Positions 33,441 to 41,511 of a DNA stretch of 41,511 nt are shown here, in pieces. Where the stretch lies: contig CAMCCX010000018.1 of NCBI GenBank assembly GCA_945873305.1, positions 1 to 41,511 of the forward strand, in the 5' to 3' direction. The notes beneath the pieces were generated by a model. It had not been told where the DNA came from and searched no databases. It saw nothing but the letters and a program-made list of their open reading frames with translations. The stretch is from Akkermansia muciniphila (GTDB taxonomy: Bacteria; Verrucomicrobiota; Verrucomicrobiia; Verrucomicrobiales; Akkermansiaceae). The position numbers and the translations under genes are program-made. Numbering within the stretch: the first letter of the stretch is position 1; the number at the start of each line of letters is the position of its first letter.

Positions 33441-36167
33441 ATGTCGGAGCAAGCGGGGACGGAAAACACATGGACGCGCGGGCAGCGCTGGGTCAGCGAC
33501 GGCGAGCCGGAACTCGGCCTCGGCATCATCCGCAAGAGCGGCGAGGGGCGGGTGGAAATCGCCTTTCCCGCAGCCGGGGAAACCCGGATCTACGCCATCG
33601 ACACCGCGCCGTTGCGGCGGGTGAAATTCATGCCCGGCGACCGGGTCAAAATCCACTCCGGCGCGGAAATGACCGTGGAGCGGGTGCGCGAGGAGCGCGG
33701 CCTGCGGATCTATCAAACCGACGGCGGCGAGGTCACCGAGGCCGATCTCTCAGACTCCATCAGCTTCAGCAAGCCCGAGGAGCGGCTGTTCGGCGGCAAG
33801 CTCGACGAACATGCGGATTTCGACCTGCGCGGCGAGGCCCTGCACCGCCGGGCGGCCATGCGCCGCTCGCCCGTCCGCGGGCTGGCCGGCGCGCGGATGG
33901 ATTTGATCCCGCACCAGCTCTTCATCGCCGACGAGGTGGCGAACCGCCCGCGGCCGCGGGTTTTGTTAGCCGACCAGGTGGGCTTGGGCAAAACCATCGA
34001 GGCGTGCTTGATCCTGCACCGCCTGGTTCTAACCGGCCGCGCCGAGCGCGTGCTCATCCTCGTGCCGGAGCCGCTCGTGCACCAGTGGTTTGTGGAGCTG
34101 CTGCGGCGTTTCCAGCTCTCCTTCAGCCTGTTTGACGAAGGCCGCTGCGAGGCCATCGAGTATGGCGATCCGGAGTGCAATCCGTTTCTCGACAGCCAGT
34201 GGGTGCTCGCCGCCGTCGATTTCCTCGCCGAAAACGAGCGCCGCGCCACCCAGGCGCGCGAGGCGGGCTGGGACGTGTTAGTCGTGGACGAGGCGCATCA
34301 CCTCGAGTGGTCGCCGGAAGCGCCCGGAGCGGCCTATGAAATGGTGCGCGGCCTCGCGGAGACGACGGAAGGCCTGCTGCTGCTCACCGCCACACCGCAG
34401 CAACTCGGGCCGGAAGGCCATTTCGCGCGGCTGAAATTGCTAGATCCGGACCGCTACACCGACCTCGCTCAATACCGCGAGGAAACGCTGCACTACGAGG
34501 AGGTCGCGGACGTCGTGGAATCACTCGCGGCAGGCGGCGCGGTGGACGCGCGGGTGGGAAAAATCGTCGCGGGTCGTCATCGGCTGGAGCAGCGCGTGGC
34601 GGATTTGATCGCGGAGAAACCCGGCGCCCGCGAGCGCCTGATCGCGGATTTGCTCGATGGTTTCGGCGTCGGGCGGGTGATGTTCCGCAACACCCGGGCC
34701 AAGCTCGGTGGCTTTCCGCAGCGCGAGCCGCGGATCGAACCGGTGACCGACAAGGTGAAGTGGCTGGGCGAGCTGTTGGAGAAACTCGGTGACGAAAAAA
34801 TCCTCGTCATCACCCAAACCCGCGAGCTGGCGGCGGAGGTGCTCGACGAACTCCACCACGCGACCGGGGTGAAAGGCGTGCTTTTCCACGAGGATCTCAC
34901 GCTGCTCCAGCGCGACCGGAACGCGGCGTTTTTCGCGGAAAAAGAAGGCGCGCGGGTGTTGGTCTGCTCGGAGATCGGCAGCGAGGGCCGGAATTTCCAG
35001 TTCGCCCGGCACCTGGTGCTTTACGACCTGCCGGAAGACGTGGATTTGCTAGAACAGCGGATCGGCCGGCTCGACCGGATCGGCCAGAAGGGCACGATCC
35101 AGGTGCATGCGCCCTACCTGCCAAGCAGCGCGGAGGAAATCCGGATGCGCTGGCTGGAGGAGGGCCTCGACGCCTTCCGCGCGAGTCCGCCCGGCGCGGC
35201 GGAGATCCAGCGCGAGCTGCGGTTCGACCTGGAGGAAGCCATCGGCGAGCGCGAGGGCATCGACGAGTTGATCGAAAAGACGCTCGCCTGCCGCAAGCGG
35301 ATTTGCGAGCGGCTGGCGCGCGGGCAGGATCGCCTGCTAGAGCGCAGCTCGCACCGTCCGGAGCGGTCGGCGTGGCTGGTGAGAAAGATCCGCGAGTGGG
35401 ACGAGGACGCGGGCTTTGAGGATTTCCTGCTGCGCTTGTTCGAGTTCTCCGGCCTGCACATCGAGGAGCTCGGCAGCCGCCGTTATTTCCTGCTGCCGGG
35501 GAATTTGAAATCCGACGCGTTTCCGTCACTCCCTCAGGACGGCATGAGCGTGACGCTCGACCGCCAGCGCGCGCTGGAGCGCGAACAAGAAGCGTTTCTA
35601 ACGTGGGATCACCCGATGGTCCGCGGCGCGCTGGATCTCATGCTCGGCTCGGCGGCGGGCAACGCGACCTTCGGGGTGTGGGACGCCGCCGGCGAGAAAG
35701 TTATTTTGCTAGAAGCGTGGGTCGTCATCGAGTGCGTGGCTCCGGCGAAGTTGCACGTCGAGCGGTTCCTGCCCCAGACGCCGCTGCGGATCCTGGTCGA
35801 TCACAAGGGCGGCGACCACTCCGAGGACGCCGCCTTCACCAAGCCGCCGCTGCGCAAAGGAGATCCGGCCGGGCTGCTGAGGAACGAGGCGGTGAAGCGG
35901 AAATTCCTGCCAGCGATGCTCGAAAGAACCCGCGCTCTCGCCACCGCGAAAAGCCGCGCCGTCATCGCGGACGCGCTGGCCTCGATGCACGCCGAGATGG
36001 CGGCGGAAATCGCCCGACTCCGCGACCTCGCCGAGGTGAACGACCACATCAAACCGGAGGAAATTGCCGCCCTCGAAGAACGTGAAGCCGAAGTGGCGGG
36101 CGCCATCCAGAGCGCTCGCGTCCGGCTCGACGCGGTGCGCCTGATCTGGAAGGCCCCGCCCGACTGA
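33441..36167 (+). CDS. rapA: RNA polymerase-associated SNF2-type ATPase RapA
   Basis: A Swi2/Snf2 ATPase that recycles RNA polymerase; 908 residues versus 968 in E. coli. The N-terminal Tudor-like region matches RapA ('QRWVSDGEPELGLGII', 'FSKPEERLFGGKLDE'). Helicase motifs in order are 'LLADQVGLGKTIEA' (Walker A, about 173-186), 'DEAH' (about 281), 'LLLTATPQQLG', 'LVCSEIGSEGRNFQF' and 'LLEQRIGRLDRIGQ' (motif VI, about 535-548). The C-terminal spacer and effector domains follow. Compared with E. coli, motif I reads ADQVG where ADEVG is usual. The ATG at 33441 fits the family N-terminus; a TTG at 33405 would add 12 residues. The gene stands 34 bp before the oxidoreductase gene. Confidence 0.93.
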   Translation: MSEQAGTENTWTRGQRWVSDGEPELGLGIIRKSGEGRVEIAFPAAGETRIYAIDTAPLRRVKFMPGDRVKIHSGAEMTVERVREERGLRIYQTDGGEVTEADLSDSISFSKPEERLFGGKLDEHADFDLRGEALHRRAAMRRSPVRGLAGARMDLIPHQLFIADEVANRPRPRVLLADQVGLGKTIEACLILHRLVLTGRAERVLILVPEPLVHQWFVELLRRFQLSFSLFDEGRCEAIEYGDPECNPFLDSQWVLAAVDFLAENERRATQAREAGWDVLVVDEAHHLEWSPEAPGAAYEMVRGLAETTEGLLLLTATPQQLGPEGHFARLKLLDPDRYTDLAQYREETLHYEEVADVVESLAAGGAVDARVGKIVAGRHRLEQRVADLIAEKPGARERLIADLLDGFGVGRVMFRNTRAKLGGFPQREPRIEPVTDKVKWLGELLEKLGDEKILVITQTRELAAEVLDELHHATGVKGVLFHEDLTLLQRDRNAAFFAEKEGARVLVCSEIGSEGRNFQFARHLVLYDLPEDVDLLEQRIGRLDRIGQKGTIQVHAPYLPSSAEEIRMRWLEEGLDAFRASPPGAAEIQRELRFDLEEAIGEREGIDELIEKTLACRKRICERLARGQDRLLERSSHRPERSAWLVRKIREWDEDAGFEDFLLRLFEFSGLHIEELGSRRYFLLPGNLKSDAFPSLPQDGMSVTLDRQRALEREQEAFLTWDHPMVRGALDLMLGSAAGNATFGVWDAAGEKVILLEAWVVIECVAPAKLHVERFLPQTPLRILVDHKGGDHSEDAAFTKPPLRKGDPAGLLRNEAVKRKFLPAMLERTRALATAKSRAVIADALASMHAEMAAEIARLRDLAEVNDHIKPEEIAALEEREAEVAGAIQSARVRLDAVRLIWKAPPD

Positions 36168-36201
36168 GGTTCCCCTGAAAAAAATCCAAATCTCAACAAG
36201 T

Positions 36202-37590
36202 ATGAATCCCGACATGACTTCCATCAACCGCCGCCGTTTCATGTGGACCACCGGAGCCGCAGGAATCGGGCTTTCCTCCATCGTCCGCGCCCAGTCGCGC
36301 GAGCCCGCGGTTTCTCCAAATTCCAAACTCCGCGTGCTCTCGATCGGCGTCGTGGGAACCATCGGCAAGGTGGACCGCACGCAGGTTTCGCAGCATCCCG
36401 CCGTCGAAATCAGCGGACTCTGCGATGTGGATTCCAATGCCCTCAACCAGGCCGCCAACGACCATCCGGGCGCTTTCACCTGCCGCGATTACCGCGAGGC
36501 GTTTTCGAAATACGGCGACAAGTTCGACGCGGTGATCGTTTCCACGCCCGACCACAGCCACGCGCCGATCATGCTAACCGCACTGGCCAATCACAAACAC
36601 GTCTATGGCCAGAAACCGCTGGTCCATCAGCTAGAAGAGTTGGTGATGATGGAAAAGGCGGTCGCCGCGCGGCCGAATCTCGTGACGCAAGTCGGCAACC
36701 AGCGGATGGCCGCCGCCGGACGCCGCGCCGCCGTGGAGATCCTGCGGAGCGGAGCGCTTGGCAAAGCGGTCGAAGCCCACGTCTGGGTCAACTCGCCGAA
36801 CGCGCGCGAGTATTTCAACCTGGACCGCGCCGTCGGCGAACCCAAGCCCGCGCCCGCGAACCTGGAGTGGGACCTGTGGCTCGGCCCCTGTGAGAAAGCC
36901 GAATACCGCGACGGCATCGCGCCCGTCGTCTGGCGCTCGTTATGGGACTATGGCAGCAACGGGCTCGGCGATTGGGGGCTCCACGTGCTGGATGTTATTT
37001 TCTACGGCTACGATGAACTGGTCTCGCCCATCGCGGTACAGACGCATTGCGAAGCCTCGCCCAACCCGCTCTTCCACAGCCACCCGTGCCACTCGACGAT
37101 CACTTACGCGGTGGGTTCGGAGAAATTCGCCCGCAAGCAATTCGCCATTTATTACAGCGACTCTTCCCAAGCTCCGTCGCGCGCCGCGCTGGGCCTGCCA
37201 CCGGGGAAATATCCGGACACGAACATGACGGTGGTCGTCTGCGAGGGCGGCGTGCTTTGCCTAACCGCCGAGGGCCGCCTTGAAATCTGGCGCGACGGGA
37301 TCATGACCTCCGGCCTGAAAATGCCGGGTCTGCCAGATTTCCCGAAGATGAACCACTGGCACGCCTGGGTGGACAATTGCCTCGGCATCAAAACCGAGCT
37401 CCGCAGTCCGTTCAAGGACGCCGTCCGCATGACCGAGGCCACCCAGCTCGCCGTCAAGGCCACGCGTTTTCCGGGCGAGGAACTGCGGTGGGACAAGTCC
37501 ACGCTGTCCTTCAGCAACCACGAGGAAGCCACGAAAACCATCATCCGCCGCAGCTACCGCGATGGCTTCGCGCCACCGCCGGTCGTTTGA
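36202..37590 (+). CDS. Tat-exported Gfo/Idh/MocA family oxidoreductase
   Basis: A 462-residue NAD(P)-dependent oxidoreductase of the Gfo/Idh/MocA family. It starts with a twin-arginine signal ('NRRRFMWTTGAAGIGLS'), so it is folded before export to the periplasm. The Rossmann half has 'LRVLSIGVVGTIGKVDR', 'VEISGLCDVD' and 'DAVIVSTPDHSHAPI'. The catalytic-site lysine lies in 'YGQKPLVH', where most relatives have EKP. The C-terminal half has 'GLGDWGLHVLDVIFYGY' and ends with 'RRSYRDGFAPPPVV'. Such secreted members are numerous in Planctomycetes and Verrucomicrobiota, near sulfatases and DUF1080 proteins as here, and are thought to act on oxidised sugars. The substrate is unknown. Confidence 0.88.
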   Translation: MNPDMTSINRRRFMWTTGAAGIGLSSIVRAQSREPAVSPNSKLRVLSIGVVGTIGKVDRTQVSQHPAVEISGLCDVDSNALNQAANDHPGAFTCRDYREAFSKYGDKFDAVIVSTPDHSHAPIMLTALANHKHVYGQKPLVHQLEELVMMEKAVAARPNLVTQVGNQRMAAAGRRAAVEILRSGALGKAVEAHVWVNSPNAREYFNLDRAVGEPKPAPANLEWDLWLGPCEKAEYRDGIAPVVWRSLWDYGSNGLGDWGLHVLDVIFYGYDELVSPIAVQTHCEASPNPLFHSHPCHSTITYAVGSEKFARKQFAIYYSDSSQAPSRAALGLPPGKYPDTNMTVVVCEGGVLCLTAEGRLEIWRDGIMTSGLKMPGLPDFPKMNHWHAWVDNCLGIKTELRSPFKDAVRMTEATQLAVKATRFPGEELRWDKSTLSFSNHEEATKTIIRRSYRDGFAPPPVV

Positions 37591-37601
37591 GCGGCGGGCG
37601 G

Positions 37602-37934
37602 CTAGATCACCGCGAAGTGCTTGAGAAGCGCTGCTAGAACGAGAGTGCCGCCCACCACCCCGGTGGTGATCGAGGCGGCGCGGCTCTTGGCGTTGTGTCG
37701 GATTCCGTCAGCCGGGATGACTCGATAGGACGAGCCCAGCCAAAGCCGGTCACCGTGGTAGGATGCGAGCGCGGCACCGATGAACGCCGCGCCTAGAAGG
37801 AAAGCGGGGATCGCTTCCGAGGCCATCCAGAAGCCGTGGCGCCGGCGCGTGATCAGCACGGCACCGAGAACACAGCCGACGATTAGACCCAGAATAAACT
37901 GAAGCGACCATCCCAGCCAGTCAGCGCCTTTCAT
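37602..37934 (-). CDS. Small membrane protein, function unknown
   Basis: A 110-residue protein with three hydrophobic segments (about 8-28, 41-61 and 88-107). The positively charged 'RRRHGF' between the first and second and a short hydrophilic stretch ('RHNAKSR') before the third suggest membrane topology. No family was recognised. It begins 7 bp after the DUF1080 gene on the same strand and is probably translated from the same message. It is convergent with the oxidoreductase gene, only 11 bp away. The codon use is ordinary for the region. Confidence 0.6.
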   Translation of the reverse strand: MKGADWLGWSLQFILGLIVGCVLGAVLITRRRHGFWMASEAIPAFLLGAAFIGAALASYHGDRLWLGSSYRVIPADGIRHNAKSRAASITTGVVGGTLVLAALLKHFAVI

Positions 37935-37941
37935 CGACCGT

Positions 37942-38799
<858 letters not shown>

Positions 38800-38898
38800 G
38801 AGCTTCAGAGTTGCGCCATTGCCCCACTGACAGCACGCCGAAGCAAGTTTTCATTGAGATTTCTCGGCAGCGTCGGTCCTGAGTAGCCGGTCATCCAT

Positions 38899-38931
38899 AA
38901 AAAAAACCGCACCCGAATTGGACGGATGCGG
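38899..38931 (-). terminator. Rho-independent terminator after the sulfatase gene
   Basis: Reading the minus strand, a 9-bp stem CCGCATCCG/CGGGTGCGG (one G-U pair) closes a 7-base loop and is followed by eight T residues. It begins about 22 bp after the sulfatase stop, so it ends the aqpZ-sulfatase transcript and separates it from the DUF1080 gene. Confidence 0.88.
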
Positions 38932-38953
38932 CTAGCGGAGAGGAAGTCTTTTG

Positions 38954-40486
38954 CTATTGCTTGGAACCGGAGGTGACGGCTTCCATCACGCGGTCCAGGT
39001 TGAAGCTGCCGGGCTTCTGGCGCGGCGGGAATTCCTTGAAGCTTTGCAGCCACTGGCCGACGTAGGCGCCGGCGGGGGCGATGATGAACATGCGCTCCAT
39101 GTACCATTGCTGATAGCCCATGGCGTTCTCATAATCCGCGCGTTCGAAGGGATCCATGCGCAGGTTGCAGATTTTCGGCGCACGGAGTTCGGTGAACGGA
39201 TTCTGCCAGACTTTGAGTCCGTGTTCTTCTTGTTCGAGGAAGGTGACCTTCCAATTGTTATAGCGCAGGGCGGCGACGCTGCCGTCGTCGGTCCAGTAGA
39301 TGAACTCCTTGCGCGGCCACTCCGCTTCGCCCTTGAGGGCGGGGCCGAGGTCATAGCCGTCGAGGTGGACCTTGTAGGTGGTGTCGCCGATCTTGCGGCC
39401 CTTCAGCAGGTCTTCCTTGGCGGTGGTGTCGCCGGCGGCGGCGACGAGGGTGGCGAGCATGTCTTCGTGCGCACCGATTTCGTTCACGATGGTGCCGGGC
39501 TTGATGGTGCCGGGCCATTTCACGAGGGTAGGGACGCGGTAGCCGCCTTCCCACTGGGTGTTTTTCTCGCCGCGGAACATGGTGGTGCCGCCGTCGGGCC
39601 AGGTGAAGGTTTCGGCACCGTTGTCCGAGGAATACATGATGATGGTGTTTTCATCGAGGCCGAGCTCCTTGAGTTTGGCGAGCACTTGGCCGATGTGGGC
39701 GTCGTGTTCAGCCATGCCATCGGCATAAATACCGAGTCCGGTTTTCCCCACCGAGCCTTCCTTGAGGTGGGTGAAGATGTGCATGCGAGTGGAGTTCCAC
39801 CAGAGGAAGAACGGCTTGTCGGCCTTGGCGGCGCGCTCCATGAAGTCGAGCGCCTTGACGTTGACTTCCTCGTCGATGGTTTCCATGCGCTTCTTGGTGA
39901 GCGGGCCGGTATCGGTGATGCGGCCGTCGCCGAAGCTGTGGATGACGCCGCGCGGGCCGAATTTCTTCTTGAAATCAGGGCTCTTCGGATAGTCCGCGTT
40001 CTCCGGCTCTTCCTCGGCGTTGAGGTGATAGAGATTGCCGAAAAACTCGTCGAAGCCGTGGTTGGTGGGAAGCATCTCGTCGCGGTCGCCGAGGTGGTTC
40101 TTGCCGAACTGGCCGGTCATGTAGCCTTGCGCCTTGAGCAGGGTGGCGATGGTGGGATCTTCTTTTTTCATGCCTTCGGGCATGCCCGGCAGGCCGACCT
40201 TGGTGAGGCCGGTGCGGATGGGCGACTGTCCGGTGATGAAAGCGGCGCGGCCGGCGGTGCAGCTTTGCTGGCCATACCAGTCGGTGAACAGCGCGCCTTC
40301 CTTGGCGAGGCGGTCGATGTTCGGCGTTTTGTAGCCCATCATGCCCATGTTGTAGGCGCTGATGTTGAACTGGCCGATGTCGTCTCCCCAGATGATGAGG
40401 ATGTTAGGCTTCTTGGCTTGCGCTTGCGACGCGGTGAGCGCGAGCGCGCCGCACAAGACGGCTTGTAGGATTCGTGTGAATTTCAT
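38954..40486 (-). CDS. Secreted arylsulfatase (formylglycine type)
   Basis: A 510-residue type I sulfatase that hydrolyses sulfate esters in the periplasm or outside the cell. A signal peptide spans residues 1-24 ('AVLCGALALTASQAQA'). Metal ligands lie in 'ILIIWGDDIG' (Asp35, Asp36). The modification site is 'CTAGRAAFITGQ' with Cys76, in the C-x-A-x-R form that is converted to formylglycine. 'FFLWWNSTRMH', 'IMYSSDNGAE' and 'RGEKNTQWEGGYRVP' complete the active site. A maturase (anSME or FGE) is not in the window. The gene follows aqpZ by 28 bp on the same strand and ends at a strong terminator. The likely substrates are sulfated polysaccharides, but a small-molecule ester cannot be excluded. 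Confidence 0.93.
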   Translation of the reverse strand: MKFTRILQAVLCGALALTASQAQAKKPNILIIWGDDIGQFNISAYNMGMMGYKTPNIDRLAKEGALFTDWYGQQSCTAGRAAFITGQSPIRTGLTKVGLPGMPEGMKKEDPTIATLLKAQGYMTGQFGKNHLGDRDEMLPTNHGFDEFFGNLYHLNAEEEPENADYPKSPDFKKKFGPRGVIHSFGDGRITDTGPLTKKRMETIDEEVNVKALDFMERAAKADKPFFLWWNSTRMHIFTHLKEGSVGKTGLGIYADGMAEHDAHIGQVLAKLKELGLDENTIIMYSSDNGAETFTWPDGGTTMFRGEKNTQWEGGYRVPTLVKWPGTIKPGTIVNEIGAHEDMLATLVAAAGDTTAKEDLLKGRKIGDTTYKVHLDGYDLGPALKGEAEWPRKEFIYWTDDGSVAALRYNNWKVTFLEQEEHGLKVWQNPFTELRAPKICNLRMDPFERADYENAMGYQQWYMERMFIIAPAGAYVGQWLQSFKEFPPRQKPGSFNLDRVMEAVTSGSKQ

Positions 40487-40514
40487 GGATGTGGAATCGA
40501 TTGATAGCTGGGCG

Positions 40515-41240
40515 TCAGGCGTTTTTCTTTCCGCCCGAGATGAGCGGATAGACGACGCCTGCCAGGGCGGCGCCGACGATGGGGGCGAGCCAGAACAGCC
40601 AGAGCTGCGAGATGTATGCGCCGCCGGCGAAAAGGGCGGGGGCGGTGCTGCGGGCCGGGTTCACCGAGAGGTTGGTGACCGGGATGCCGATGAGGTGGAT
40701 GAGCGTGAGGCCGAGACCGATGGCGATGGGGGCGAATCCCTTGGGCGCGCGTTTGTCGGTGGCACCGAGGATGATGAGCAGGAAGAAGAAGGTGAGCACG
40801 ATTTCCGAGACGAGGGCGGCGACCATCGAGTATTTCCCGGGCGAAAGCTCGCCGAAGCCGTTGGAAGCGAAGCCGCCCGCCGCATCGAAGCCGGCCTTGC
40901 CGCTGGCGATCAGATAGAGCATGCCCGCGCCGGCGATGCCGCCGAGCACTTGGGCGATGATGTAGGGAACGGCCTCCGATACCGGATGGCGGCCGCCGAC
41001 CACCAGGCCGACGGTGACGGCGGGATTGAGATGGCAGCCGGAGATGTGGCCGATGGCGTAGGCCATGGTCATCACGGTGAGGCCGAAGGCGAGCGAGACG
41101 CCGACAAAGCCGATGCCGAGGTTGACCGGCGTGTCGCCGCCAGAGAGGAACATGGCCGCGAGGACCGCGCTGCCGCAGCCGCCGAAGACGAGCCAGAAGG
41201 TGCCGAAGAATTCTGCGAGTGTTTTGTGTTTCAGTGTCAT
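40515..41240 (-). CDS. aqpZ: Aquaporin Z
   Basis: A 241-residue MIP-family water channel in the inner membrane. Six membrane helices are visible, with the two half-helix NPA motifs '[12 protein letters not shown]' and '[14 protein letters not shown]'. The sequence follows E. coli AqpZ closely, including '[10 protein letters not shown]', '[18 protein letters not shown]' and '[17 protein letters not shown]'. The His in '[13 protein letters not shown]' and the Arg after the second NPA fit the narrow, water-selective ar/R filter rather than a glycerol channel. It is upstream of the sulfatase gene by 28 bp in the same direction. Why a water channel and a sulfatase share a transcript is unclear. 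Confidence 0.93.
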   Translation of the reverse strand: MTLKHKTLAEFFGTFWLVFGGCGSAVLAAMFLSGGDTPVNLGIGFVGVSLAFGLTVMTMAYAIGHISGCHLNPAVTVGLVVGGRHPVSEAVPYIIAQVLGGIAGAGMLYLIASGKAGFDAAGGFASNGFGELSPGKYSMVAALVSEIVLTFFFLLIILGATDKRAPKGFAPIAIGLGLTLIHLIGIPVTNLSVNPARSTAPALFAGGAYISQLWLFWLAPIVGAALAGVVYPLISGGKKNA

Positions 41241-41368
41241 GGTGTGTGTTGTGTTAGTTGCTCAGAGGCGGGAGGAATTTGCCAAGCCGTAACCTAGCTA
41301 TCCGCGGAGTCTGCGGGATTTTAGGGCCCGGCATCAAGACAGAAACCTGCATGCCCGCTGCACGCGCA

Positions 41369-41445
41369 TTGCGCCAAGTAGAATGACACCGGAGAGGAGC
41401 TGAGGAATCGGCTTTCGTCGGTCGTTGCGCCAGAAAGAATGACAC
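41369..41445. repeat. Direct repeat at the left end of a putative insertion sequence
   Basis: Two copies of a 20-22 bp motif (TTGCGCCA..AAGAATGACACC type) lie at 41369-41390 and 41425-41445. They differ at a few positions and are spaced about 56 bp start to start. They directly precede the transposase-like start codon at 41471. Repeated terminal motifs of this kind are typical transposase-binding sites at the end of an insertion sequence. Confidence 0.55.
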
Positions 41446-41470
41446 CCGGATGAAATCACTATCTGGGATC

Positions 41471-41511
41471 ATGAGCCACACGAGCAAAGAAGAATATCTG
41501 GAGAGCTGCCG
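41471..41511 (+). CDS. Start of a transposase-like gene (partial)
   Basis: The final 41 bases open with ATG and encode MSHTSKEEYLESC, running out of the window. The short peptide resembles the N-termini of integrase-core (DDE) transposases that begin with a 'K.EYL...R.RY' segment. A TCTGGGA sequence lies just before the start. Thirteen residues are not enough for a firm family call. The repeated 20-22 bp motif upstream supports a mobile element. Confidence 0.4.
   Translation, partial: MSHTSKEEYLESC

Noticed and set aside
38951-40468. Long open frame on the plus strand antisense to the sulfatase
   Set aside because: It mirrors the sulfatase codons in a GC-rich gene; its translation is Val/Gly/Glu/His-rich without any motif, while the minus strand encodes a complete sulfatase with signal peptide and active site.

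Overview
The window looks like the chromosome of a GC-rich, diderm member of the Verrucomicrobiota, probably a Verrucomicrobiales relative. This is inferred from gene content, not from a marker gene. The supporting content is: large secreted proteins with chitobiase-C-terminal-like repeats or a 'DWL...DTDGDS...EY..GGDP' tail; a Tat-exported Gfo/Idh/MocA oxidoreductase; a DUF1080 protein; a formylglycine-type sulfatase; and an outer-membrane beta-barrel ending in Phe.

Region 1 (about 0.15-25.5 kb, all genes on the minus strand, read right to left) is an exopolysaccharide or O-antigen type cluster of the Wzx/Wzy pathway. It opens with an outer-membrane beta-barrel protein. A phosphoglycosyltransferase, a sugar N-acetyltransferase and a 3-aminosugar aminotransferase follow. 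Next come a Wzz/Wzc-like co-polymerase with a damaged P-loop, a second full-length phosphoglycosyltransferase, a split PssD/PssE (Alg14/Alg13-like) transferase, an O-acetyltransferase and two GT2 enzymes. After these are a large secreted CHB_HEX-repeat protein, a GT4 enzyme, WecE, a methyltransferase, the Wzy-like polymerase, two more GT2 enzymes, a 985-residue secreted adhesin-like protein and the Wzx flippase. Many junctions are 4-bp ATGA or GTGA overlaps, which suggests translational coupling. The two aminotransferases predict a glycan with Fuc4N-type and 3-acetamido sugars. The cluster has no visible Wza-type export channel.

Region 2 (25.6-31.0 kb) is housekeeping: proB; a fused two-domain siroheme decarboxylase (AhbA/AhbB or NirDL type); prfB with an intact programmed +1 frameshift; an AAA_14/DUF4143 ATPase; and nth.

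Region 3 (31.1-41.2 kb) starts with a second secreted CHB_HEX protein, a paralogue of the one inside the polysaccharide cluster. It continues with rapA, a Gfo/Idh/MocA oxidoreductase, a small membrane protein, a DUF1080 protein, an arylsulfatase with a clear Rho-independent terminator, and aqpZ. This set fits a polysaccharide-degrading lifestyle. The last 150 bases look like the left end of an insertion sequence: two direct copies of a 20-22 bp motif, then the first codons of a transposase-like gene.

No tRNA, rRNA or CRISPR array was seen.
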